Positions 35,955 through 43,723 of a stretch of DNA of 64,000 nucleotides are shown here, in pieces. The notes under the pieces were generated by a model, which was not told the origin of the DNA, did no database searches, and worked only from the letters and a program-made list of their open reading frames with translations. Location: NCBI GenBank assembly GCA_963723745.1, contig CAVRRZ010000006.1:62001-126000 (forward strand), written 5' to 3'. The DNA is from CAVRRZ01 sp963723745 (lineage in GTDB: Bacteria > Actinomycetota > Actinomycetes > Mycobacteriales > Geodermatophilaceae). Position numbers and translations under genes: made by a program. The stretch's first letter is position 1, and each line of letters begins with the position of its first letter.

Positions 35955-36129
35955 CCCGCCACTGACCTGCACTTATGGGGTCAGTCGGCGATGTCAGTCC
36001 GCACAGAGTCCGCAACTCGGCCCAGAACTGGCTTAACGGCTGCCCCCGTGGCGTAGCGCGAGTCCAGGCGTCGCGCCTCGGGCCTGGCTGGTCGGCGGGG
36101 CGGCAGCCTGCTGCCGATACGGTGCGTCA

Positions 36130-37047
36130 GTGCACGCGCCGGATAGCCTCGACGTCTCTACCTGGACGGTGGAGCAGCCGGAGGCCGGTGGTGGCGGGCC
36201 AAACAAGTGGCTACGCGATCCGGACGATCAGCGATGGTTGTACAAGGCGACACGCATCAATAGGCACAACGGGCAGCCACAAGGCGAAGACTGGGCCGAG
36301 AAGGCCGTCGAGAATCTGGCATCGCTGATCCATGTCCCGACCGCGCACGTCGAGGTCGCTCATATTCGGATGGAGAATGGTCACGAGCTGGGCGTCGTGT
36401 CGAGGGATCTCGCCACGGGAACGGATCTGCAGGGCGGCTTCATGTTGCTTGTTGACGTGCCCGGCTATCGTTACCGGGACGATCTAGGTCGCCCGCCGAA
36501 GGACCACGTCGGCCACACGGTGAGCAACGTGCGACGGGTCTTGGAAGAGAACGGTGTGCGGCCAACTGTCGGCTTTCATCCGTCCTCGTTCTCCGCATTC
36601 GACATCTTCGCTGGTTTTCTAGTCTTGGATGCCTGGGTCGGGAATCAGGACCGCCACGAGGAGAACTGGGCAGTACTGCGCTCGCCGACCGGCGAGCTCA
36701 GCCTGGCGCCATCGTTCGATCACGGAGCCAGCCTGGGCTTCCTCCTATCGGAGGAGCAGCGAGCCGCTAAGGCGGCCGATGAGCACGCGATGCGGGCCTT
36801 CGCCGAGGGGGGTCGGGCAACGAAGTTCGAGGGCCGTCGCCTTCAGTTGGTCGAAGTCGCTGCCGATGCTCTTCGACAGGCGACCCCCGAGGCGTGGAGC
36901 TTCTGGTGCCGGCAGCTGGAGTTGGTCAGCGGCGAGAGCTGTGCCACAGCCCTGGCTGAGGTGCCGAGATTGTCAGATGCTTCTCGTAGGTTCTGCCTTG
37001 AGCTGCTCGACATCAACCGAAGGAGGCTGCTCGATGTCTGTCGGTGA
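36130..37047 (+). CDS. HipA-like serine/threonine kinase, stand-alone catalytic domain
   Basis: 305 residues from GTG 36130, seven bases after a TACGGT -10-like element, so possibly leaderless. The kinase features of HipA C-terminal domains are visible: WLYKATRINRHNGQ as the ATP-lysine strand (~residue 38), LDAWVGNQDRHEENWAVL as the catalytic loop (~residue 168-180) and LAPSFDHGASLGF as the metal-binding DFD-like motif (~residue 195). The usual N-terminal HipA subdomain is missing from this protein; similar sequence is found in the next gene instead. HipA/HipT kinases phosphorylate translation factors such as tRNA synthetases and arrest growth. Less GC-rich than its surroundings. Confidence 0.82.
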   Translation: MHAPDSLDVSTWTVEQPEAGGGGPNKWLRDPDDQRWLYKATRINRHNGQPQGEDWAEKAVENLASLIHVPTAHVEVAHIRMENGHELGVVSRDLATGTDLQGGFMLLVDVPGYRYRDDLGRPPKDHVGHTVSNVRRVLEENGVRPTVGFHPSSFSAFDIFAGFLVLDAWVGNQDRHEENWAVLRSPTGELSLAPSFDHGASLGFLLSEEQRAAKAADEHAMRAFAEGGRATKFEGRRLQLVEVAADALRQATPEAWSFWCRQLELVSGESCATALAEVPRLSDASRRFCLELLDINRRRLLDVCR

Positions 37048-37801
37048 GACACTGGTCAGCCGCTTGCCGCGGCGGGACGCCACCGTTGCTCGCCTCCTTG
37101 TCACGGAGAAGGACGAACACGGGCTCTACCGGCCCGTCGGGTTTCTTGACGCTCGGAGCCAGGGCGATGGGATGAACTATCGGTTCGCCTATCTCGCGTC
37201 GGCCGTTCGGCGACCGTCATTCCGGCCGCTTCTTGGGTTCGCTGATACAGAGCGCCCCTACGAGTCCGCCGGTCTTTTTCCGCTATTCGCAGAACGCATC
37301 ATGGATCCTCGGCGGCCAGATCGACCGCTCTTCCTCGCTGCCTTGGATCTCTCCGAGGAAGAGGCCACCCCTCTTGAGGTACTTGCCCGCTCAGGCGGTC
37401 AGCGGCCTGGTGATGGCATTTTCCTGATTCCTGTGCCGCGAATCGAAGAGGATGGGTCGACCGCTTGCACCTTCCTCGTGCACGGGATCCGCTACGTACC
37501 CGGCGCTGCGGAGCGAGTCGATGCTCTGCAACCTGGAGGCCGGCTCTACCTCACGGCGGAGCCCGGCAATCCGGTCAACGCGCACGCGCTCCTCGTCACG
37601 GAGGACGAGGGGCAACCGCTTGGTTGGGTCCCGGACGCTCTGCTTGAGTACGTGCACGGTGTGGAGGACAGACGACTGACCGTCGTACGAGTCAATCCGC
37701 CGGAGGTCGGTACGCGTCTTCGTCTGCTCGTTCGGCTTGAAGGCTCTGCCGCTCCAGATTGGCAACCGTTCACGGGGCCCGACTGGACGCCTGTCGGCTG
37801 A
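37034..37801 (+). CDS. HipS-like N-domain plus HIRAN domain protein, candidate partner of the kinase
   Basis: 255 residues from ATG 37034 with AGGAGG eight bases upstream; it overlaps the kinase gene by 14 bases. Residues ~15-125 recall HipA N-subdomain 1/HipS: LYRPVGFLDARSQG, ESAGLFPLFAERIMDPRRP and LARSGGQRPGDGIFLIP. Residues ~145-230 look like a HIRAN domain: FLVHGIRYVPGAAERVDALQ, LTAEPGNPVNAHALLV and QPLGWVPDALLEYV. HIRAN domains bind DNA ends or damaged DNA in other proteins. By analogy with HipBST systems, where HipS neutralises the kinase HipT, this protein may be the antitoxin. No HipB-type DNA-binding gene is present. Confidence 0.7.
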   Translation: MSVGETLVSRLPRRDATVARLLVTEKDEHGLYRPVGFLDARSQGDGMNYRFAYLASAVRRPSFRPLLGFADTERPYESAGLFPLFAERIMDPRRPDRPLFLAALDLSEEEATPLEVLARSGGQRPGDGIFLIPVPRIEEDGSTACTFLVHGIRYVPGAAERVDALQPGGRLYLTAEPGNPVNAHALLVTEDEGQPLGWVPDALLEYVHGVEDRRLTVVRVNPPEVGTRLRLLVRLEGSAAPDWQPFTGPDWTPVG

Positions 37802-38006
37802 GCTTACTGACCTCGTGATCGCGGTTCCGGCTGATATGACCTGGCGGTAGTCCTTCACGGACACCTCCGGAGGTGCCAGAAGGGACCTTGCAAGGTTCCT
37901 GTCCGGCGAAGGTCGGCGTTGGCTGCGCCTGGCCTTCCGGCGCCCCCGGAGGTGGGTCGTGTCGGATCATGTCGTCGGTGCGCCTTAGTCCGCGGCGGAT
38001 TCAACT
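37802..38006. other. Intergenic region with two perfect palindromes
   Basis: 205 bases between the HIRAN gene and the IS30 element. CACCTCCGGAGGTG (37862-37875) and ACCTTGCAAGGT (37885-37896) are perfect palindromes ten bases apart. They may be transcription stops or protein-binding sites, or remnants of another element. No coding frame is convincing. Confidence 0.4.
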
Positions 38007-39272
38007 GGTCGTCGCAACACCAGCTTGTTGATCTTCGGAGAGTAGCTGGGCGAGGGCTTCGGCCGGGGTCTTGAACCGGAGGGTCTTGCGGGGCCGTCCG
38101 TTGAGCCGGGCTTCGATGGCGATCAGGTCCTCGACCGAATGGACCGAGAGGTCGGTGCTCTTGGGCAGGTACTGGCGGAGCAGGCCGTTGGTGTTCTCGT
38201 TGGTGCCGCGCTGCCAGGGACTGTGCGGGTCGCAGAAGTAGATCGGCAGGTCGGCGGCGATGGTGATCTCGGCGTGCCGGGCCAGTTCGATGCCCTGGTC
38301 CCAGGTCAGCGAGCGGCGCAGCGCCGCCGGCAGCGTGCCGATCTTGGCGGTGATGGCGTCCCGGACGGCTTCGGCGCCGTGATCGGCGGGCAGGTGCAGC
38401 AGCATGGTGAACCGGGTGGTGCGCTCGACCAGGGTGCCCACCGCCGAGCCGCTGTCCTTGCCGACGATCAGGTCACCTTCCCAGTGGCCGCCGACGGAGC
38501 GGTCGTCGGCCTCGGCCGGCCGGTCGGCGATCATCACTTTGTCCTTGATGCGTTCCCGGCGGCCGTCGACGCGGCGGCGGGGCTTGCGCAGCGCCCGCCC
38601 GGTGCGCAGGCACTTTCTCAGCTCGCGGTTCAGTCCGCCCCGGCCCTGCACGAACAGCGACTGGTAGATGGCCTCGTGCGAGATGCGCATGCGTTCATCG
38701 TCGGGGAAGTCCTCGGGCAGCCGCCCGGCGATCTGTTCGGGGCTCCACCCGTCGGTCAGCTTGACCTGCACGTAGGCCTGCAGCTCGGGCAGCCCAGCCA
38801 GCTTGCTCGGCTTGGGCCGCCGGCCCCGCCCCTCGGCCTTGGCCTGCGCCGCCGCCGCCCGATACCGCGACCGGAGCCGCCGGTACGGGCTGCCCGGGAC
38901 CCGCCCAGGCCGCCGCCGCAGGCCATCGGGTGACGGCGGCCGTCGCGGAGCCCACGGCATCCGGTTGCGGGCGAGCTCGCGACCGATCGTGGAGGGGTGC
39001 CGCCCCAGATGACGGGCGATCTCGGCCTTCGTCCAGCCGTCGTCCCAGCACAGGTCGATCGTCTCCCGCTCAGCCAGAGACAGAAAACGGCCACTGGGCT
39101 CGGACAATGTCATCGGCGCCATGCCGCCACCGTCGCGGAACCAGTTCCGACCGGTGGTCTCCGACACTCCGATCTTGACCGCGGCCTGCTCCGTCGACAC
39201 TCCCTCGGCGATCAGCCTCCAGAACCCGCGCTCGAGGGCATTCAGCCTCCGCGGACGCGCCATCGACACCAC
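38001..39272 (-). CDS. IS30-family transposase
   Basis: 423 residues, intact. The N-terminal helix-turn-helix regions are LIAEGVSTEQAAVKIGVSE and DDGWTKAEIARHLGRHPST. The DDE catalytic core of IS30 enzymes is complete: GGHWEGDLIVGK, SLTWDQGIELARH and SPWQRGTNENTNGLLRQYLP. The reading frame begins inside the right inverted repeat boundary and its TGA (38001-38003) lies just outside the left inverted repeat, so the gene end depends on flanking DNA. The lack of frameshifts suggests recent arrival or activity. Confidence 0.93.
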   Translation of the reverse strand: MVSMARPRRLNALERGFWRLIAEGVSTEQAAVKIGVSETTGRNWFRDGGGMAPMTLSEPSGRFLSLAERETIDLCWDDGWTKAEIARHLGRHPSTIGRELARNRMPWAPRRPPSPDGLRRRPGRVPGSPYRRLRSRYRAAAAQAKAEGRGRRPKPSKLAGLPELQAYVQVKLTDGWSPEQIAGRLPEDFPDDERMRISHEAIYQSLFVQGRGGLNRELRKCLRTGRALRKPRRRVDGRRERIKDKVMIADRPAEADDRSVGGHWEGDLIVGKDSGSAVGTLVERTTRFTMLLHLPADHGAEAVRDAITAKIGTLPAALRRSLTWDQGIELARHAEITIAADLPIYFCDPHSPWQRGTNENTNGLLRQYLPKSTDLSVHSVEDLIAIEARLNGRPRKTLRFKTPAEALAQLLSEDQQAGVATTS

Positions 39273-39299
39273 CCCTACTCACAGGGTGTTGCGACGACC
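38007..39299 (-). mobile_element. IS30-family insertion sequence
   Basis: Bounded by perfect 15-base inverted repeats, GGTCGTCGCAACACC at 38007-38021 and GGTGTTGCGACGACC at 39285-39299. The length is 1,293 bases with one transposase gene. No clear target duplication could be read from the flanks (ACT before, CCT after). It lies inside the rnpB island, between the HIRAN gene and the right attachment site. Confidence 0.85.
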
Positions 39300-39515
39300 C
39301 CTTGAACCCGACCGCACACAGTCCGCAACTTGTCCGCTAACCGTCAACAGCTACCGACACTATCCAACGGAGAAGTGCAGGTCAGCGCGCCGATCCGGGG
39401 CTGACCGACGATCACCAACACCGCCTGAACGATCCCCGGCGTACAGGCCGACTCGTCCGTCGTCCCCGGTTCGACCTGCGGGAGCGCGGCCGAGTCAGGT
39501 GCCGAGGACCCCGCG
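39300..39515. other. Right border of the island, repeats but no gene
   Basis: 216 bases. CCGCACACAGTCCGCAACT (39312-39330) repeats CCGCACAGAGTCCGCAACT (35999-36017) with one mismatch in direct orientation. AAGTGCAGGTCAG (39373-39385) is the exact reverse complement of 35962-35974. These paired copies at the two island ends are candidate recombinase arm sites. Confidence 0.5.
39435..39462 (+). repeat. Right attachment site (attR), copy of the rnpB 3' end
   Basis: 28 bases identical to the left site. It is not preceded by any other rnpB sequence, so this is the copy created by integration. Confidence 0.8.
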
Positions 39516-40364
39516 TCAGGATCCGGTCGCGACGGACGTCGAGGACCAGCCCTCCGTTGGGGTGTAGCGGGCGAGTCCGAGCCGCTCGAAGCCCGTCAGC
39601 CAGCCCTCCATGGGCCACCAGCCCCACCGTCGGAAGAAGATGCGGGCGTTGGCGACGACGTCGTCCACGTGCTGGACAGGCGGATCAAATGTGGGGTGGA
39701 ACTGGTGGTAGGCGTCCGCGCCGCCGATCCAGTCGAGCCGGACGCCGGCGGCTGCCGCTCGCTGGCCGAAATCGGTGTCCTCGCCCCCGTAGCCGACGTA
39801 CTCGTCGCAGAACCCGCCGATCCGCCCCCAGACATCGGGCGGCACGGCGAACGACAGCGACCAGAACAGTCGCACGTCCCCGTTCCGCTCGATCCGGTCC
39901 CCGGCCGGGTGCGGCCGCGCCGGGTGCGGGTCGGCCAGGTCGGCGAGCCGGTCGAGGTCGTAGCCGGACGGCGGCGGCGGGGGCAGGTAGGAGACCGGCC
40001 CGCACAGCAGCCGAGGAGCGCGGTCCAGGCCTGCGGCCTCGACGTAGCGCCGCACCATGCCGGCCGCGGGGATGCAGTCGACGTCCAGGAAGACCAGCAG
40101 GTCGGCGCCCGACTCGATCGCGCGCTGCGCGCCCGCGTTGCGCGCGCGGGCGAGCGGCAGCCGGGAGCTGGGTACCTCGACCTCGACCCGGACCGGGTCC
40201 GGTGGCGGCCCGGGCTCGGAGACGGCCACGCCGGCGGCGTCGCCGTCGCCCATGCAGACGACGACGTGGACGTCGACCGGGGCGGTGCTGCGCCGCAGTC
40301 CCCGTCGTTGCAGCCGCAGATGTTCGTGCCGGCCCGCGACCGGCGTGATCACGGCTACGCGCAT
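39516..40364 (-). CDS. Family 2-type glycosyltransferase (galactosyltransferase-like C-terminus)
   Basis: 282 residues from ATG 40364 (MRVAVITPVAGRHEHL). The GT-A fold is seen in LPLARARNAGAQRAIESG and in LLVFLDVDCIPAAGM, which contains the metal-binding DxD. The C-terminal GYGGEDTDFGQRAAAAG matches the Glyco_transf_7C motif. It transfers a sugar from a nucleotide donor at the inner face of the membrane. Last gene of a four-gene glycosyltransferase operon; the ATG lies inside the preceding gene. Confidence 0.87.
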   Translation of the reverse strand: MRVAVITPVAGRHEHLRLQRRGLRRSTAPVDVHVVVCMGDGDAAGVAVSEPGPPPDPVRVEVEVPSSRLPLARARNAGAQRAIESGADLLVFLDVDCIPAAGMVRRYVEAAGLDRAPRLLCGPVSYLPPPPPSGYDLDRLADLADPHPARPHPAGDRIERNGDVRLFWSLSFAVPPDVWGRIGGFCDEYVGYGGEDTDFGQRAAAAGVRLDWIGGADAYHQFHPTFDPPVQHVDDVVANARIFFRRWGWWPMEGWLTGFERLGLARYTPTEGWSSTSVATGS

Positions 40365-41374
40365 GTCGCGGAGCGGGTGTGGTGGCCTTGGCCGGCAACG
40401 GCCTCGATGATCCGGGCTGCACGCGCCGCGGCGCCGTCCGTGCGCCACTCCTGCCAGCCCGCACCGCCCAGTGCGAGCGCGCGCGCGAGCAGGTCCGGCC
40501 ACGAGGAGTCGTGCGGCCAGTGCTCCGACGTGACGGCGACGCCGGCCTCGGCCAGGGCGCGGGCGGTGGCGCGTTGCTCGTCGTGCGGCCGGTCCTCGGG
40601 GATGACCACCGCCGGTCGGCCCGCTGCGGCGACGTCGGCGAGGGAGCCCAGCCCCGCGTGCGTCACCACCACGTCAGCAGCGCACAGGTGCGGCCAAGGA
40701 TCCTCGGCCCACGCTCCGGGGCCGAGGCGGCGCCAGTCCCAGCTCGGCGTGGCAGCTGCGGCCGCGGCGACGTCGGCCGGGCCCACAGTCGTGCCACCGC
40801 TGCCCTGGAGGACGAGGACAGTGGGCCGGGCGTTCGGTGCCGTGTTCGGTGCCGCGGTCGCCGAGCGGCCGGCGAACCGGGAGAGCCCCCCGACATGGTG
40901 GGTCCGGTCGGCCCACCGGGTCAGGTCCCGTGCCATGTCACCCAGCCCGGGCCAGTTGGCCACGATCGCGTCGGCCAGCGCGTAGCCCAGCTGGTGCGCG
41001 GGGTCGGCCCGATCGCCGGGGAGCGCGCGCACGACGACCGGCACGCCCATGAGGCGTGCGAAGACGGCGACCTCGACCGAGACGTCGACGACCAGGGCGC
41101 GGGGGCGCGTGGTGTCGATCCAGGCGGCGATGCGAGCCATCCGAGCGCTCAGACCCGGGTCGCCCCTCGGCGCCCAGTGCAACCGGCCGTGCGCGCTCGG
41201 ATCACGCACGGCCTGCCCGCTGTCGTCCCGCTCCAGTTGGATCCACGGGCCGTGCCAGCACTTAGGTCGCGGCAAGGAGGAGAGGCCGGTCACCTCGCCG
41301 TCGAGGGCAGCGGCGATGCAGGTCGCATTGCGGAGATGACCCTGGCCGACGTGGTGGACGTAGTAGCCGATCAC
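40355..41374 (-). CDS. GT-B fold glycosyltransferase (MurG/UGT-like)
   Basis: 339 residues from a GTG with GGAGG upstream, overlapping the preceding stop as GTGA. The N-terminus IGYYVHHVGQGHLRNATCIA is the acceptor-side glycine loop of MurG-like enzymes. The C-terminal LCAADVVVTHAGLGSLADVAAAG and AVVIPEDRPHDEQRATAR regions are the nucleotide-sugar binding site. It is likely to add a sugar to a lipid or secondary metabolite. It overlaps both neighbours, indicating one operon. Confidence 0.82.
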   Translation of the reverse strand: MIGYYVHHVGQGHLRNATCIAAALDGEVTGLSSLPRPKCWHGPWIQLERDDSGQAVRDPSAHGRLHWAPRGDPGLSARMARIAAWIDTTRPRALVVDVSVEVAVFARLMGVPVVVRALPGDRADPAHQLGYALADAIVANWPGLGDMARDLTRWADRTHHVGGLSRFAGRSATAAPNTAPNARPTVLVLQGSGGTTVGPADVAAAAAATPSWDWRRLGPGAWAEDPWPHLCAADVVVTHAGLGSLADVAAAGRPAVVIPEDRPHDEQRATARALAEAGVAVTSEHWPHDSSWPDLLARALALGGAGWQEWRTDGAAARAARIIEAVAGQGHHTRSATCA

Positions 41375-42444
41375 GCGGCGTCCTCCCGCACCGCGAGCTG
41401 CGCGTACAGGTCCTCGTAGGCGTCGATCATGTGCGTCAGCGAGCAGTGGCCGACGGCGCGGGCGCGGGCGCGGTGCCGGGGCAGCCGGGACGCACGAACC
41501 GCGGCGGCGGCGAGACCGGGCACGTCGTCGGCGTCCACCAGCACGCCGCAGTCGCTGTCGAGCAGGTCGGCCACGGCACCCCGTCCGAACGCCGCGACCG
41601 GCGTCCCGCAGGCGAGGGACTCGGCGACGACGAGCCCGTAGGGCTCGTCCCAGCGGGGAGTGACCAGCGTGACGGCGGCGGACCCCACCCGGCTCGCCAG
41701 CGCGGTGTGGTCGAGATGTCCGAGGTAACGGACCCGCGGTCCCAGGTGCGGCGCGATCCGCTCCTCGAAGTAGCGGCGATCCGACATCGGGCCGACGAGA
41801 TCCAGCTCGAGGCCGGCCACCTGCGCGGCCTGGATGGCGAGCTCGGCGCCCTTCTCGGGGACCAGCCGCCCGAACCAGATCGCCGACGTCCCGCCCGGGC
41901 CCGGCGGCCACAGGTCGAGATCGACGCCGTTCCAGATCACCCGCGCATCGACGCTGCTCCGCCAGGCGCGGGCGGTGTGGTCGCTGACGGCGACGAACGT
42001 GACCGGCGACGGACCCGTCTGGATGGCGGACTCCAGCCAGGGGGTGGGGGGCGTGTGCAGCGTCGCGACCATCGGGGTGGACAGGGCCGGCGCCATGGCG
42101 ATCGGCAGGTGATGGAGGCAGTTGTTGTGCACCACGTCGAACCGGCTGGTGCGGGACAGGTCGAGCATGAGCGAGAGGTAGGCGTGGTGTTCGCCGAGCC
42201 ACGCGTCAGCGGGCATGCTCACGTCGCCGCGCGCCGCCTCGCTGATCTGCGGCCAGCGCACGGGCAGCTCCTCGACGTCCAGTCCGGGGTCGCAGCCCGG
42301 CCCGGCGAAGACCGTCACCTCGTGACCGCGCTGCCGGAGGGCGCGGGCGAGCGCCCAGGTGTGCGCCTCCAGCCCTCCGGCGAACGGTTGACGGATGGCG
42401 TGGCGGACCGACCCGATGATCGCGATCCTGGCGGGTCGCGTCAT
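41371..42444 (-). CDS. Family 4 glycosyltransferase
   Basis: 357 residues, intact, from ATG 42444 overlapping the previous stop as ATGA. Features of GT4: IRQPFAGGLEAHTWALARAL near the N-terminus, VIWNGVDLDLW, IWFGRLVPEKGAELAIQAA and the catalytic E-x7-E region in WDEPYGLVVAESLACGTPV. Such retaining enzymes transfer mannose, glucose or similar sugars. Acceptor unknown; it acts with the other three genes of the operon. Confidence 0.9.
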   Translation of the reverse strand: MTRPARIAIIGSVRHAIRQPFAGGLEAHTWALARALRQRGHEVTVFAGPGCDPGLDVEELPVRWPQISEAARGDVSMPADAWLGEHHAYLSLMLDLSRTSRFDVVHNNCLHHLPIAMAPALSTPMVATLHTPPTPWLESAIQTGPSPVTFVAVSDHTARAWRSSVDARVIWNGVDLDLWPPGPGGTSAIWFGRLVPEKGAELAIQAAQVAGLELDLVGPMSDRRYFEERIAPHLGPRVRYLGHLDHTALASRVGSAAVTLVTPRWDEPYGLVVAESLACGTPVAAFGRGAVADLLDSDCGVLVDADDVPGLAAAAVRASRLPRHRARARAVGHCSLTHMIDAYEDLYAQLAVREDAA

Positions 42445-43529
42445 CGGAGGACCGCCTCGTAGACGGTGCGGTGCGCGGCCGCGAGCTCGGCGCGTTCCTG
42501 GCGCCGGTCCGCGAGGCTCGCCTGCCAGGCCGGGCGCTGCTCGTACGCGGTGCGGACGGCGGCCTGGAGCGACGGCACATCGAGCCCACGCTCGTCGTGC
42601 CCGTAGGTGAGGCAGGGTCGCTGCTGCGCGTAGAAGCCGCAGGTCGGGGCCAGCACCGGAGTGCCCAGATCGAAGCAGGCCTCCAGCCAGCCGGAGTGCG
42701 TGCCGAAGCGGTAGGGCAGCACGGACAGGTCCAGCGACTCGAGGTACTGCCAGAGCGCCTCGTCGTCGAAGAAGTCGTGGACGAACAGATCGAGGTCGCC
42801 GGCTGCCTCCGCGGCGCGCAGCCACGGCATCAGGACAGGGTCGTACCTGGCGCCGTCGTCGTCGGCCACGTCGTGGTGGATGTCGACCCGGAGACGCGCG
42901 CCCGGCAGTTCACGCACGACCTCGGCCAGCGCGGCGACGACCGGTTGCGGGGCCATGCTCGCGCGCACGCTCTTCGCGTGCACACCCACCGTCCAGCCGT
43001 CGTCCGGGTCAGACCTGGGACGGAACCGTTCTAACTCGACGACGTGCGGATGCGGGAGGACGAGGGGGTGCCGACCCCAGCGGCGGGTGATCTCCTCCGC
43101 CGCACCGGGGGTGAGGGTGATCACCTCGTCGGCCGCCGGCACCAGCACGTCAAGGGCGTCATCGTGAGCGCGTCGATCGAGATGGTGCGGGTTGCGCAGA
43201 TCGTGGGCGGTGTAGACGAGGCCCTTGTCCCATCGCCGCAGCTCCGCCACGAGCGCGGCCAGCGCCGAGGCGGGCTGCGCGTCGAAGCCGAACTGCACGT
43301 GCATCACGTCGAAGTGGTCGCGGTGGGCGCGCACCCAGGCGGGGGAGAGCATCGTCGGCGGCCACCACTGGCCCGGAGCCGGATCGGCTGCATCGGGCGC
43401 GGGGTCGGGCAACCTCCGGACCCGGTCGGCGCCGTCCGTCGCCCCCAGGTGCCGGACGTAGACGTGACTCGCGGGCACCGACGCGACCCGGACCACGTCG
43501 ACGGTCGTGTCGGTGGCGGCAGCGGTCAT
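42441..43529 (-). CDS. GT-B glycosyltransferase, first gene of the operon
   Basis: 362 residues, intact, from ATG 43529. The N-terminal part has DHFDVMHVQFGFDAQPASAL and GLVYTAHDLRNPHHL, typical of GT4-like enzymes; the C-terminal LDLSVLPYRFGTHSGWLEACFDLGTPV region replaces the usual E-x7-E motif with a variant, so donor and mechanism are uncertain. All four genes overlap by 4-10 bases, which implies one transcript and a joint product such as a capsular or cell-wall glycan. Confidence 0.75.
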   Translation of the reverse strand: MTAAATDTTVDVVRVASVPASHVYVRHLGATDGADRVRRLPDPAPDAADPAPGQWWPPTMLSPAWVRAHRDHFDVMHVQFGFDAQPASALAALVAELRRWDKGLVYTAHDLRNPHHLDRRAHDDALDVLVPAADEVITLTPGAAEEITRRWGRHPLVLPHPHVVELERFRPRSDPDDGWTVGVHAKSVRASMAPQPVVAALAEVVRELPGARLRVDIHHDVADDDGARYDPVLMPWLRAAEAAGDLDLFVHDFFDDEALWQYLESLDLSVLPYRFGTHSGWLEACFDLGTPVLAPTCGFYAQQRPCLTYGHDERGLDVPSLQAAVRTAYEQRPAWQASLADRRQERAELAAAHRTVYEAVLR

Positions 43530-43723
43530 GGCGACGTCCTTCGCTGGCGGCCCACTCTCGTTCTATGCGACATGCCGAGACATCGAAACCACGTCGGGCG
43601 AAATCGTGCGGTGAGCTTCGCTACGTGCCTCGGCCGATCGCTGCGACCGGCCCGAGCTCTCCTGCGTCACGATTGGGCATCGACGCTGGTCGGCGGGCAG
43701 ATGGCGGGCCTACGGTCCGCGCC

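Larger units (their letters stand above)
35927..39462. mobile_element. Genomic island integrated at the 3' end of rnpB
   Basis: Two identical 28-base direct repeats (35927-35954 and 39435-39462) bound a 3.5-kb segment carrying a HipA-like kinase gene, a HIRAN-type gene and an IS30-family element. The repeat equals the rnpB 3' end, so insertion restores a full rnpB, as phages and ICEs do at tRNA or tmRNA genes. The kinase and HIRAN genes are visibly less GC-rich and use codons such as TTG, GTT and GAT that neighbours avoid. No integrase or excisionase gene is inside, so the island is probably a remnant or is mobilised in trans. Confidence 0.75.

Noticed and set aside
35927..39462. Interpreting the 28-base repeats as an IS30 target duplication
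   Set aside because: IS30 elements duplicate only 2-3 bases and have their own inverted repeats at 38007 and 39299, far inside these copies.
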